42,019 nt of DNA, taken from assembly GCA_022579005.1 (NCBI GenBank), contig MU401732.1, positions 521-42,539 of the forward strand, written 5' to 3'. This document shows positions 20,576 to 34,000 of this stretch, one piece after another. Source of the DNA: Poronia punctata (lineage: Eukaryota > Ascomycota > Sordariomycetes > Xylariales > Xylariaceae). Positions within the stretch are counted from its first letter, which is position 1. Each line of letters opens with the position of its first letter. The notes under the pieces are model-generated. The model ran no database searches, was not told where the DNA came from, and saw only the letters and a program-made list of their open reading frames with translations. A program made the position numbers and the translations under genes.

Positions 20576-23500
20576 TCAAACCTCGAGACCATGCGCAAAG
20601 CTCGTCCGAGCGTTTACACCAAACTCATCTCTCCCAACAAGAAAGCTCTCGGGTGGACCGAGATAACTGGGTCTGACGCCGCCCAAATCCACGACAATCT
20701 TTTGGACAATGACACTTGGCGCGAGACCCCACACGCGTAATGTGTATGGCCCTGGTTGCGTGACGTTCCATCTCGTCGTCGTGTGATGATCCGGCCCAAG
20801 TCCCCATATCGAGTCTCCGACGGCTCGTGCCCATCCTTGCGGCATGTTTGGCCCGATGCTGTCGGGTACGAACCGGACGGTTTGTGGTGATGTCTCTTCT
20901 TCTTCTTCCGCCCCTACGGGGAATAAGGATACGGCGAATTCGAGGGGGGACTTGTCTGAGAGGTAGTTTTGCGTGGGCGAGAGATGGAGTGTGATGGCGG
21001 TCCGGGGCTCGGGAGTGAACAAGTATACGTCGTATTCTAGAGCTGGGGCTGTTGAGGGGGATTGGGGTGGTGTTGTCTGGGGCCATAATGTTACGCCTCC
21101 GTTGGTCCTTCCGTAGTTTTCGAGGGTGAGGTAGGATATACCGTCTTTTACGTCCGGTGGGTTGTGGATTCGTTGATAGTTCGGACCCTCGATGGATACG
21201 GTCTTGTCGGATTCGACGAAGCCCGAGGTGAACGCGGATGGTACTTTCCGTATGTTCACGGGGACTTGCACGACAGGGGCGCCGAACCATCTGGTGAAAC
21301 CGTCCTTTCCACAGGTCGTGTCGAACTCGATGTTGGCTGTTGTGGTGTTGGTGACTTGGGGAGCAGCCGGCCAGTCGACAGACACCAAGACGCGCGTGTC
21401 TGTGCCGTTGTCCGGGCCTACTGTTCCTTCGTAATGCGACAGTCTCACCCAGGGTATATCGACGGTGGCTGACCAGCCGCAATCCTTTGTGCCGCGGGAG
21501 AATACGTCGAACCATCTTGTCTTCGGCCCATATGGATCGAGAGGTGGAAGGACAAGGGTATTTCCCGAATTCGAGTGGTACTTGTCGTCACCGGGGATGC
21601 TCGCATTTAGACCTTCGACGGCGATGCCAACGTTGCCTGCTATAGAGGATACGGCGTTCTGCACGTACGCCATGGCAGGCAGAACGTTCCGCATGGGTTG
21701 CTGCCAATACCCGTCATATCCAAAATGTGTTTCTACATGTCGATAAAGGTTAGCAGGGCGAGCTTGGAATGCGGAATTCCTCTTCCGCACTTACGATCGA
21801 GCATATGTCTCCATTTGCCATCTAGGAGGTTATCCCATCTCGCTGTAAGTTCCCCATCCGCTTGAAAAGTGGCCAACACGCTACCGATTAGGTCGTTGGC
21901 CGAGTTTCTGTGCTGGTTCGCATATACCATGTTCTTCTCCGCCCCGATATGAACTTGATGTATGATCTGACCGCCCAGAATGGGATGCAAGACCATCTCG
22001 AAAAAGGCTGGTTTATAGCCCTCGTCCAACCTGTCGTATAATTCCTGCGCATCGTCCGCCAACGTCTGCCATTGCTGAAGGATCGCGTCACCCTCGTTGT
22101 AATTCACCACCGAGTATACGTACGGCTCGACTAACTCGAATTTCCTCCGAGCCGCATACATGCCATAACGCGTCATGATGTCGGTTATTTCCTCTGCATA
22201 TTCCGGTCCGAACTCACGTGTGGCCCAAGCAATAGTCCAATCTCTCACGTCAGTCACACCCCACCGTTCGACATCGTATGCTATGTCGAGGAAGTGACTG
22301 ATGGGTATTTCGAGCGGTTTCAAGTCTCCCACGTTGACGATCCAGATCCTATCGGCACCGTGAGTGTAGGCGAGCTGCATCTGCTCAGCCGTCTTCTCCA
22401 GTTGGATGGTGTTGATCCATTTATAATTCCGAGTGTCGCCGACATAATCGAAATGGTAGTACACTCCGGCACTTCCCCTTCTCATCTTTTCCTCATCTAT
22501 CGGAACTCTGCGCAGATTTCCCCAGTTGTCGTCGGCCCATAACAGCGTGATATCCTCGGGGATTTCCAGCCCTTCCTGAAGATATGACATGACCTCCTTG
22601 TATAAACACCACATCTGAGGCACATCGGCCGCTTTGACGTCCAAGACATCCTCGAGAACGTTCCTCTGACTCTTGACCACAGCCTCGAGCAAAGCGACGA
22701 TAGCATCGACGCCTAAGCCCTCAATCGCCGTATCACCACTCCCTCTCATCCCCATAGTCCACAGACTATTATTAGCATAAGGCTTAGCCCTCTGCGCCCC
22801 GTAGACAAAGTACTCGTCAATCGTCTTATTGTTGAGATTATAAGCCCACGGCCCAAGACCTTTATCCGTATAAAAAGTCCCAAACTCATTCTGCGCACGC
22901 ATCATGGGTTCCGTATGCGAACTCCCCAACACAATCTCCCACGCGTCCGCCAGGGGTTGATTCGCCGGATCATCGACCTCCAACATGGACCCCCAGATAG
23001 CCGGCCAGAGATAATTCGCCCGCAGCCGTAACAAGAGTTCGTAAACCCTGGGGTAAAACTCCCTATTATACCCAACTCCAAAGGCTGTATCCTCATAATT
23101 CGCCTGCACCCACCCGGACAATCCCGGCTGTTCGTCGTTTATGAATATCCCGCGATATCTGACCGAGGGCGGGCCCTGGACTTTTCGCTCCGACAATGAC
23201 AACGTCACGTAGATCTCTTCGTGTTTCTTGACGGGCACGTCTGCCCACCAATACCACGGACTGACGCCAATCTGCTCGCTAATATCGTAGATGCCGAAAA
23301 TCGTCCCTCGCGGATCGCTACCCGCTATCACCACGGCTTTCTCACACCCCTGGATAGGAGATTCGACGATTTGCGTTATGAATGATTCCCATTTTCCCTC
23401 GATTTCAGACACATTCAACTTCCCGCCGGCGACGAGCTCACCGATGATGGAAGAGTATCCCAGAGTTCCGACGATGATGACCGTATCTTTCGCAGAGGGA

Positions 23501-24007
23501 TCATTGAATCCGGGGCCGTCGAAATATTCAGTGCCGTTTGTCGAGTACTTTTTTTTTTTAATTTTCATATCCATCAGCGAGAATTCAAATCAATCAAGTC
23601 CCGCCAGTTTATACATGATGATGACGACGATGTAGGCGAGTAAGGTTACTCACATGTGTATAATTAGCAGCAGCAGGCTTATATTCATATCTTGCCCTCT
23701 CCGCCCCTTTTTCACCGTTACTTAACGTGAAACCAAACCCAACCCCATCATCATCATTATCCGTCGAAACAACAACACGATTAAAGTCGTCGACTAAATC
23801 CCCCGCTGCGCGAATCACGCCCCAGTTCTCATCACTTGATACGCGGATTTGCGGTCTGGTGATCTTACTCCCACCGACGATTCGGAATGCGTTTTTCGTG
23901 TCGTTGTGGTTTTTGTTGTTGAAACTTATAATGGGTTTCTGACCGAGGGCTGAGACGAGATATGGCCATGCTAGGAGGAGGACGAACCACAACGGCATTA
24001 TCATCAT
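20576..24007 (-). CDS. GH115 xylan alpha-1,2-glucuronidase, secreted
   Basis: This is an extracellular glycoside hydrolase of family 115, which removes (4-O-methyl)glucuronic acid side groups from xylan. Exons: 24007-23654, 23547-21795 and 21732-20576, giving 1087 residues, within the family range. The signal peptide is MMIMPLWFVLLLAWPYLVSA; the third Met is an alternative start. Family-typical segments in order: GGSKITRPQIRVSSDENWGV, AVVIAGSDPRGTIFGIYDIS, QIGVSPWYWWADVPVKK, PPSVRYRGIFINDEQPGLSG, LRLRANYLWPAIWGSML, IVLGSSHTEPMMRAQ. The last exon joins as MLDQTHFGYDGYWQQPMRNV and ends in a beta-rich C-terminal region. Intron 1 (106 bases) ends AAAAAG after a poly-A stretch, an unusual acceptor, but no other AG is available and the phase fits. 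It indicates a plant-biomass-degrading lifestyle. Confidence 0.93.
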
Positions 24008-24035
24008 TGTAGTTTAATCGATCGATGGGGTATAG

Positions 24036-24051
24036 GTATGTATGTATGTAT
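24036..24051. repeat. (GTAT)4 microsatellite
   Basis: Four tandem GTAT units lie upstream of GH115, followed by GATA and GAGT/GAAT short tandem runs to about 24094. Confidence 0.8.
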
Positions 24052-24190
24052 GGGGTGGAAGATAGATAGATGAGTGAGTGAGATGAATGAATGACTAGGT
24101 ATTACGAGATGGTAAGAGTACCTACCTTAGGTAGAGAAACGAGTCCGTCCCCCTTTATTACATACATACCCGGATCTCTCTCATCTTGAT

Positions 24191-24203
24191 CTATCTATCT
24201 ATC
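24191..24203. repeat. (CTAT)3 microsatellite
   Basis: Three tandem CTAT units plus one base occur in the GH115 upstream region. Confidence 0.7.
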
Positions 24204-24998
24204 TCTTCCGTTTTTTTCGCTTAGCCTAGGATAATATACCTACCTATCTACTTGTATATTTGCCTGAACTACCTACTTAACTTAACCTAGGATGTCGAAG
24301 AATACCCCCAGGGAATAAAATAAAACATAACGGAAGAGCACACACGTCACATTTGGCAAGCCTACATGGTACTATCATCCCATCCCGTTCGCTTGGTAAT
24401 TAAGGTACATATCAAGGCGGGCGGGCGGGGACTGTCTTAGTTGGACCCCTGGGACCTGCACCTGGGGTTATTTCTCCGCATTGCACTAATAACTTAAAAC
24501 CTAGTCACCTAAGTGTGAGCTATGTTACATAGGCTGTTCATGTAATTACACGTAAATTTTGGGGAAAAGGTTGGTATGTATATACTGGTATCAATCCACA
24601 TTAGATACTTAGAGAAGGTACTTTACTCACTCGTAAGCTTCATAAACCTCCCAGGACTGGGCTATCTAAGGCATATCATATCATATATATTCTATTATCC
24701 TTTCATAGTACCTACTCAGTTCCCTTTCGACGTAGCCTAGCCAACCCTATTTGTAGAAGAGTAGACTACAGGAACGCGAAGCCGAACCTCCCAAAGCATG
24801 GGCCCCAAACCCCGGCCAAGAATAAAAGAGAACGCGGGTAGGGGTAGGGAAGGGGGGAGCCGCGCCGTAAACCCGGGCCTTTGCTCCGTCCCGTCCCTTT
24901 CTTCTTCTCTTCTCTCCTTGGCAAGGCAAGGTCCCTACATATTTTATCCACCAAGGAAATCGAAGCATTTCCCTTAAATACATACATACGAGTATAAC

Positions 24999-25022
24999 CA
25001 AATCAAATCAAATCAAATCAAA
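24999..25022. repeat. (CAAAT)n microsatellite
   Basis: There are four complete CAAAT units plus CAAA. A (CAA)n run follows at 25077-25095. Confidence 0.85.
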
Positions 25023-25200
25023 GCATAACGATTTATTTCCTAGGGATAGGTAAAAAGAAAAAAGCTGTCAAGCAAACAACAACAACAACAACAACCAAAA
25101 AAAAATTCAACAATAAAAAGAAGTTAAAAAGTCTTTTCATCTCCTCTTTACTATTATTATAACTTAGGAAAATACGAGTACTGTACAAAAATTGTCTAAC

Positions 25201-25226
25201 CTAGGTACCTTTACTTAAGTACCTAG
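25201..25226. repeat. 8-bp inverted repeat CTAGGTAC...GTACCTAG
   Basis: The arms at 25201-25208 and 25219-25226 are perfect reverse complements with a 10-base loop. It again uses the TAGGTAC/GTACCTA word. Confidence 0.6.
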
Positions 25227-25767
25227 CAAAGCAAATAAATAAATAAAAACCATCTACCTATATATCTTGTCACGCCAGGGTCGGATTATATAGATCGAAG
25301 AAGGAAGGAAAGAAAAAAAAAAAAAAAAAAGGCTTGTGATGACAAAAGACCTAACCTAACACCCCCCCCCCCCTTTTCACCTTGTCGTTGTCGACCTGAT
25401 TCTAATTTTCCTATTTCTAACTTGTATTAATATTTAGGGAGAACGGGGGCATATTTAACTTTTAATAGTATGCCGTTTTTTTAATAGCTTGCATACTCGT
25501 ACTTTTAAGCGTTTACATTACCACCTATCTATCTATAAATGCCTGATTCGCACACATCTACACCGACGACGAACTTTTAGTACTTCCTTCCTTCTTTCTT
25601 TCTTTCTATTCTCTACCTTGAAACACATTTATACAAGTTAGACCTTTTCCCTTCCCCCGGTACCGTGGAAGAAGGAAAAAGGTCAAATAAAATGCAACAT
25701 TTCCATCAATTCATAAAATGACTATTACTATACTACTTTCACTACAGGGGGGTATCTATCAATCATC

Positions 25768-27579
25768 TCAAGCATGTGCACCAACATTTTCCCTCAACCC
25801 TTTTGTCCTCAGCGTGAGCTTCGCCATGTTGTCTTCAAAAGGTAATCGCAGGGGCGACTTTTGCCCTTCTCTATCCGAAGTGCTGACACTGCTCTGTCTC
25901 GAATGACTTCCCCCCTGAGCAGCGCCGAGAGCGCGGTTCAGCGACTCTTTCTGTCTCCCACCTATGACGTCGCTGTCCATACTACCACGCCGGCTAGCAC
26001 CTGCACTACTACTGGCGCCGTCGTCGGTGCTGGCGAGCGAGCTGCCCATTTTCCGTTTTCCTTTTAATCGTCCGGCCCACAAGCCCTTTACGCCACCGCG
26101 TTTACGCTCGGGCAACTCGTCGGTGCCGGCGCTGCAGACGTACAGGAGATATTTAAGGTTAGGTAATGTGTGTCGTATGTCGACGATCTTGAGACCCGTC
26201 GACACGCAGAGGGCCTCGATATCCTTGTTCAGAAGAAACCAGCCGTAGTCGAACCGGTATTGGGCCGTGGCACCGCCCCGGAGAAATAAGGGGAAATTGC
26301 GCTGCGCATCAGGTAATATCGAGATGTCGTCGCGGATGCTACTACGGGACCCGAAAGGTGATATCGGGTACGGTAGGGGCACGCCGAGGTAGAACTGCAA
26401 AAGGTGAGTCAACTGCGCCACGTAGCCCAGGCCTGCAGACAGCGAGTCCTCGATCGAGGTTGACGATGTCGGGTCGTAGTCCGAGTTTGGCAGCGATATG
26501 CCGCAAATACTGAAGGAAAGAGGCGTGCCTGAGGGGCTGGGTGTGATGGGAAATATGCGGGTGAGATCCTCGCAGATGCGACGCCGTTGACCGTGGATGC
26601 TTTCTTTTGTGGCGGCAACCAATGCATGTGATGATGGTAATTGAGATTGAGCGTTCTCCATGTCAGCTGCTACTCTCTCTTGTTCAGCTCGTCCTTCTTT
26701 CATTGCTTCACGGCGGGCTTGGATAGACGCTGCGAGTTGATCGCGTCGCGCCTGGGCATTGCTTAGAGCCCGCTTTTGAGCAGAGACGTAGCTCTCGGCA
26801 AGGCGAGCCGACTCTCGAGCTTGTGGGACGGGATTTTCCCGTGTTTTCTCGAGTAAGGAGTCGATCTGAGCCTTGAGCGACTCGCGCGTAGCGATGACAT
26901 GGCGAAGGGAATTATCCAGATTGGATAACCTCATAAGCGCATTGTAGGACGAGGTCGGAAATGGCGGGGTTCGCTTCGGCTCCGGTAGTTTGCTCGCGAC
27001 GTCGAGCGAGTACATGCCATCCTCGAGATGGAAGATGAGGCAGTTTGGAGGGAAATGATGGTCGCGCAGGCTGCCCAAGTAGTGTAGTGACCCCAGCTCA
27101 ATGTCCTGGGCCAGCAACAGACACCACGATGTTTGTCGTTTGGTCCATATCCTGATTTCTACATGGGGTAATCGCGTGACGGAGGGACCAAAGCGGGATA
27201 GATCGAAGAATCTGAAATTGCAATTGGTCGACCGTTGGGCGATTTCGCTGATGTAGATGGGCTCCTCCTCTCCCTCGCAATGCAGAGAGAAGAAGACGTC
27301 GGCAGCCCTACTCTCGACTGCATATTCCAATTGCTTCTGGCGTGTTACCGGCGTGGCATTGGCGAGAGTGGTGCTGCGTCTGCGCGCGTATGTCCGCGGC
27401 CGCAGACTCTCCGAGGAGCGAGCATGATGGAGATTCGGTCGAGCCTCGACTTCGGGTGACTTTGCGGAAAGGAGATCGGCGTCGAGGTCGTCGGTGGCGC
27501 GGCCGTGGGGCTTGGTAAAACTAAGGTTACGCAGATAAATTCCGTGGAGGTGTCGTAAACGCCGGTTTTGAGACAGCAT
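25768..27579 (-). CDS. UVRAG/Vps38-like (Atg14-domain superfamily) subunit of the class III PI3-kinase complex
   Basis: This is a 603-residue protein with an intronless reading frame. It resembles fungal UV-radiation-resistance/Vps38-type proteins, which join Vps34, Vps15 and Vps30/Beclin in the endosomal PI3-kinase complex (family knowledge). The N-terminus (LRHLHGIYLRNLSF) matches the family start. A C2-like region follows (DVFFSLHCEGEEEPIYISEI ... LPHVEIRIWTKR ... LLLAQDIELGSLHYLGSL). A long coiled coil covers about residues 216-313 (ESLKAQIDSLLEK ... RREAMKEGRAEQERVAADME). A conserved C-terminal segment follows, with ICGISLPNSDY, GLGYVAQLTHLLQFYLGVPL and FLLNKDIEALCVSTGL. The last 100 residues are Ser/Gly/Arg-rich. 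No membrane span is seen. Confidence 0.85.
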   Translation of the reverse strand: MLSQNRRLRHLHGIYLRNLSFTKPHGRATDDLDADLLSAKSPEVEARPNLHHARSSESLRPRTYARRRSTTLANATPVTRQKQLEYAVESRAADVFFSLHCEGEEEPIYISEIAQRSTNCNFRFFDLSRFGPSVTRLPHVEIRIWTKRQTSWCLLLAQDIELGSLHYLGSLRDHHFPPNCLIFHLEDGMYSLDVASKLPEPKRTPPFPTSSYNALMRLSNLDNSLRHVIATRESLKAQIDSLLEKTRENPVPQARESARLAESYVSAQKRALSNAQARRDQLAASIQARREAMKEGRAEQERVAADMENAQSQLPSSHALVAATKESIHGQRRRICEDLTRIFPITPSPSGTPLSFSICGISLPNSDYDPTSSTSIEDSLSAGLGYVAQLTHLLQFYLGVPLPYPISPFGSRSSIRDDISILPDAQRNFPLFLRGGATAQYRFDYGWFLLNKDIEALCVSTGLKIVDIRHTLPNLKYLLYVCSAGTDELPERKRGGVKGLWAGRLKGKRKMGSSLASTDDGASSSAGASRRGSMDSDVIGGRQKESLNRALGAAQGGSHSRQSSVSTSDREGQKSPLRLPFEDNMAKLTLRTKGLRENVGAHA

Positions 27580-28431
27580 GGTTATCTGTTATTTTCGGGA
27601 TCGCTGCTGCTGCTCCGCAGGCAGCGGACGCTGGCTGATAAGATCATTAGTGATGCCGTTGGGCTGGGGGCTGCGTGGCTGATCAAGCTGTGTGAAGTCC
27701 GAACATCAACAAATATGTACCTAATTATAACTCTTAGTTGATCATACCTGCTGTACTTTGTACCTAACCTTAAGTAATGAAAAGATGACGACGATCTGCC
27801 GGCCGAATCGACTTGGCAGATATATATCGCATTAAAGCATTTATGCATATAATATATGTTTACAAGAAGAATTCGAGATTTGTTATGTATCATCCTGTCA
27901 CCTACTCGTGAGTCGTACTGATGGAATCAGCCATCAAATATTACTTACACATGTAAACCTCGGGTTATTTTGCATAAAGTAGTTATCAACCATGTTGAGG
28001 ATTTTGGTGTCTGTCGTCCGTATTGTTTCGTCATCGTTCGAGGCTGAAAATGTAACCCCTTTTTCATCCCAATGATCCCATCTCACGAGTCACCACCGTA
28101 AAGTAAAGGAGGATAAAATGCCGCTATACTTCCACGTATTACAGCGTGGTCTCTGTTCCTTGGGGCATAATAAAGCACGATCCTACACCATATTACTCGA
28201 AATATTAGAGGTAGTACGGTATATAGTAAGATAGCTACCGTGTAGCATTAGGTAGCTTAGGGTCATCAGTCTCTTCAGGATATTCAAAAAGAAAAGAGCA
28301 CATGCTAAACTTGTATATGTCTTTCTGACTGTTCTCCTTCGATATAAGTACGAGTTACAGCCATTCCTCACTTCCGCTCGACTTGAGGCCAATGACATAC
28401 ATACCAATACCTACAGCCCATAAACCACGTA
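27580..28431. other. Intergenic, 852 bases
   Basis: This holds the promoter of the UVRAG/Vps38-like gene and the 3' flank of the OYE gene. No gene, strong repeat or RNA is supported. Confidence 0.5.
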
Positions 28432-29697
<1,266 letters not shown>

Positions 29698-30430
29698 TCA
29701 CCTTAGGTATTTGTCGCGGTTCTCTGCTCATGGGACTGGTAAACGATATGGAATTTCACTTCCAGTGTAGGGTAGGTTGGCTAGGTTGGGTATGTATGTA
29801 CTCCTAAAGTCCCTAAAAAGGCCCCGCCGTAATGGATGATGGAAAGGAGCAGGCGAAGATTTGTAAAGTATATATCTCGTCTGCGAGAGCGTAGACGAGC
29901 ATAGGAAAGTTGTATCGTTTATTCGTACAGAAGAAAAGAGAATTCTACAACAGGGACCAAGGGTCTTTTGAAATACTCGGACATCCAGTTCACCCCTTTT
30001 TAATTAGTCTCCGTGTATCTTCAACTTCACCGAGGCAAAACTACGTCTGTATTATTAATCGTAGTGTCTAAACTGTATTAATAAGGCGCCAAGTGATGAA
30101 AAGTTCAAAAACCTATGTGGATATATCTCTGGCGTTACATTGGATAGGTACCTACCCAAAGTATGTGCCTCAGGCTAGCAGATCAAAAGTTCCAACAAAT
30201 TGTTCGATGAAGAAACAGGAAGCTCCGTAACTCACGGTTTTGATCGACATTGAAAGAATATAGACATAGGTACCTATCTGCACAAACGGGTTTCAAGCCA
30301 ATGTAACAGTAAGAGATGGCGCCATAATATATTTGTTGGTAAGCCATGTATACATTTATAATGCCACCAGACATCAGGGACAACAAAAGCCCGGGGTGGT
30401 CCCAGTACTACGATACGTACTCGTACATTC

Positions 30431-30453
30431 TATGTTACATACTATGTTACATA
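30431..30453. repeat. Short tandem duplication (CTATGTTACATA twice)
   Basis: Two near-adjacent copies of a 12-base unit, CTATGTTACATA, are flanked by TACTCGTA (30418) and TACGAGTA (30455). The whole 45-base block is thus nearly mirror-framed by the 8-mer in opposite orientations. Confidence 0.6.
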
Positions 30454-30707
30454 CTACGAGTACTTATGTAGTAGTCATGTCCCCAACTCCGTATCTCCAT
30501 TCAGTAACACGGTCAAGGTCCACAACAGTAAGGAAAAATATGAATACGAATAGGGGGTAATATTTAGAATTATTTTTATATGTTTAATAAATATCTTAAA
30601 AGCTGAATGTAATATCGCGGGACCCGTGTATTTCCCGTCTCAAGGTCGTGAATAGCCATGTTCATTCCCCTCCTTGCTGCCACATAAAAGTACGTGTACT
30701 AGGTTAC

Positions 30708-30941
30708 CTACTCGTATATGAAGATAAAGCGGGGTTTGAAATGTAAAATCGACAGCCTTTTGACTCCATGTAATGCTGCCAGTACGCCTGTCGTGTGTCC
30801 GTGTTCTAAATTTGTATGAATTTCAACCCAATAGTCATCGCCATCAGTTTCTCGCCTCTCGATTTTAAAGCCGGTACCGTCGAAATCGCCCGGGATCAGA
30901 ACGCCGTATGAAGGGATCGGAGGAAACAAATAATCAGGCAT
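30708..30941 (-). CDS. Possible small protein, 77 residues, unknown
   Basis: I do not recognise this frame. Its composition is more protein-like than neighbouring short frames: acidic first half (PGDFDGTGFKIERRETDGDD), then EIHTNLEHGHTTGVLAALHG. It lacks a signal peptide or any motif I know. It lies between the OYE promoter and the end of the histidine kinase gene. It could be a real small gene, a remnant exon, or chance. Confidence 0.22.
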   Translation of the reverse strand: MPDYLFPPIPSYGVLIPGDFDGTGFKIERRETDGDDYWVEIHTNLEHGHTTGVLAALHGVKRLSILHFKPRFIFIYE

Positions 30942-31081
30942 GAAAACATGCCCATCATGTCGCCCATCCTACTCAACCGGAGTCTAGTAGATGGTACGGA
31001 TAAAGTTGCACCCAAGAATGGGGGATTAAGGATTAAGCCAAGTCTAGCTGAGCTAGGCCATGGAGATAGGATGGCCCTTTA

Positions 31082-34000
31082 TTAAGCCGCGTCAGATTGC
31101 TCTGCATAAGTAGTAGTCTCAACCAATTGCTCGATACGAGGGATAAGCTCTGGTATCCGGAATGGCTTGGAAATAACATCGTCCTAAATTCGGCGGATCA
31201 GTATCATCTAAAGAAGAGTCATGGAAAGCCATAAAGGGGCACACGGGCAGAGTTAGTCTCGACTTACCACCCCGGCGGCTTTTGCATCTTCAATCTGTTC
31301 CGGCCGTGCATATGCCGTCACAGCAATGATGGGAATATGGCTAGTGATGGTTCCCTCTCGCTCCAGCTCGCGAATCTTTCTGGCACAAGTCATGCCATCC
31401 ATGACTGGCATCTCCAGGTCCATCAAAATGACCGAGATATTGTGGCCCATTGATTCCTTCCCTTGCCAATAACGCGACTCTTTCAACACTTCGAGCGCCT
31501 CGCCCCCGTGATTCGCAACCTTCGTGTTGTTCCCCACGTTACGGAGTGATCTCTGCAACACTTTTTGATTGACCAAGTTATCTTCGACAATGAGGACATC
31601 GAACAATCGCCTCCCATCCTCTGAATATCTGGGTTCCGGCGCAGGGTTCTTAACCGGGCGACCGGTGACAACGACCCCAGAACCCTTCGGCTGTCGCGTC
31701 TCAACCGTGGTGGATGAACCAGGTGCTCGAGTAAGCGGCGGGGCTGTCGGTAGTGTAGGTTCTGCAGGCGGGAAACGTGCCCTGCGGCTTTTGATATAGA
31801 AGGAAAAGGTGCTGCCGACCCCCTTTCGGGACGTGACCCCTATCTGCCCACCCTGTAATTCTGTCAAGATCCTGGAGATGAACAAACCCAGGCCAGAGCC
31901 TCCGTACTGGACGTGAGTGCGCGGTGTCGCCTGCGAGAAACGCTGGAACAGAAGTTTTCTCTCGTGCTCATCCAAGCCCCTGCCAGTATCCCGAACGGAG
32001 AAATGCAGATTGATCTTTTCACCCTCGCCCCAGTCAGGCTGGTCGGTGAGATCCTCCTGATTGGGCCGATCACTTTGAAAGTATGTGATGCCAGACTCGG
32101 TAATCTCCGAGATGTCGGTAGATGCATCGAGGGTCACGATGATGGATCGTTTGGGGTGAGACTGGGTGAACTTGATCGCGTTGGTCATCAAGTTGATCAA
32201 GACCTGGAGTAGTCGTGAGGGATCGAGCTTGACCCAGTTAATGCCCATATCGATGTATCTGTTCTTGACCTGGAATTTCATTTCGATCCCGTTGGTATTT
32301 AGCTCTCCTTCAAACATTTTCAATACCCGTTGTACAACCGCCAACGGCTGCACGTCGACCGGGGTGACGAGGAGGAGTTGAGAATCCAGCTTGGACAATG
32401 TCAGAATGTCGTCCACGATGCGCTTCTGGTGGCTTGCGCAGAGAGTAATAGTATTTGCCGCCTCGAGACAGCCCGCTAGGGCGAGCTTCAAGCTCTCATC
32501 CTTCGGGGAGCCGTCGTTGGAGAACGTAGTCATGGTGCTCGCGATCTCGTCCGCGCATTGCAGAATCGCACTCAGCGGGTTACGCATCTCATGGCTCGTT
32601 ATGTCGATGAAATTCTCCTGCTGGCGTTTGAGCTCCACCGCCTCTTCTCTACGGTGCATTTGCACCTGCTCGGCCAGTTTTTGTTGCGAAATGTTGGTGA
32701 TGCATCCGAAAATCCCTTTAATCCCACCCTCGGCATCTTTCTCCGGGTAGGCACTCATCAACACCCACGTCTCGATGACGGTGCCACCTTCGTGACGGGA
32801 GCACTTGAACCTAAATTCATGCGTGATGGCGACTTTCTCCGACAGTAGGCGATCCCACACCGCTTCCAAAGTTGGTCGGTCCTCGTCCCTGACGCTCTGC
32901 ATCCAATTATTGACACTACCCGATCTGTCATGTCTCGATATGTCCCACCACATGTCATTGCAGTAGGTTATATGTCCTCGTGGATCGGCTATGAACATGC
33001 CAACGGGTGCAAATTCGGCCATGCGGGTAAACTTGAGTTCGCTTTCTTCAACCTCCCTTGTCCGAAGGTGGAGCTGTTCGGCAAGCACTTCGCGATCTGC
33101 CAATGCCATTTGGGCCGCTTGCTGGCCCCGCCGTATCTCCTCTTCGAACAGGACAACCGAGGCTAGCGAAGTCGCCAGCTGTCTGGATAGCAGATTGATG
33201 AATAGCTGATAATCTTCGTTGTAAGGGCGGCGGGGATTGACACCCATGACGATGAACCCAACCACGCTCTCGCTGCCAGTCGTTGGATGAACCGGAAAGA
33301 TGACAATCGAGCGGCATGGCTCCCCACCGCCGCGCCAATGAAATCCATCCATCAATCCTTCCGGTAGAGTCCCCTGTTCCGCAGATAGAGTAACGGGTTT
33401 GCCGTGGTTCGACATGGACTCCCGCATGTACGGCGCGAACCATTCGTTGCTCGTCTTGAGATCCAGAGAGGCGACTAAGCAAGGGTGTCCTTCGGGAACA
33501 CCCAGGGACGCTTCCAGGACCAGTTGTGGGGGGTTTATCCAACTACCAGAATGCATCGACGAGATGTCGCTATCCGGATCTTCGGTGACAGAGTAGACCA
33601 GGTTGAACGGCACGTCATCCTCGTTGAATTCCAGTCCTTGATTAACTTGGCTCCAAAAGCTCTTGACATCTCGAGCAAGGGCCGTCTTCTCTCCGACCTC
33701 ACGCAGGGTGAGCATCATCCGTTCTGCGATCTTCCGTCGTGTGTTCTCAAACGCCGGGTTATAGAGGCCGACAACAGTACCGTCCTCCCCAACCAGTGGC
33801 ACGACCGACCAGGAGAAGTAGGCTTCTTCGTCGAATGAATCGCGCTTTACGAGGAAACGGTCGTCGTTCTTCATCGTAGCCTGGCCAGAGTCCCAGGCAC
33901 TTTCAAAAACCGGCTCGATTTCGTCCCATATCTCGGGCCATGCGTCCTTATAAGCAGAGCCCATCAATCCCGGATGTTTGTGCCCAGCCATAGAGACATA

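Larger units (their letters stand above)
24008..25767. other. Intergenic, 1.76 kb: GH115 promoter and 3' flank of the UVRAG/Vps38-like gene
   Basis: No gene is supported. It is rich in simple repeats (GTAT, CTAT, CAAAT, CAA) and in TACCTA words (24119-24136, 24238-24280, 25195-25226), plus an A-run of about 18-19 and a C-run of about 13 (25310-25375). Three 8-mer words lie at 24987, 25173 and 25494. The minus-strand frames near 24747-25001 look spurious. Confidence 0.5.

Noticed and set aside
20625..21515. Minus-strand 296-codon frame overlapping the GH115 last exon
   Set aside because: It is a same-strand frame shift of GH115, Arg/His-rich and without any domain; the GH115 frame is conserved.
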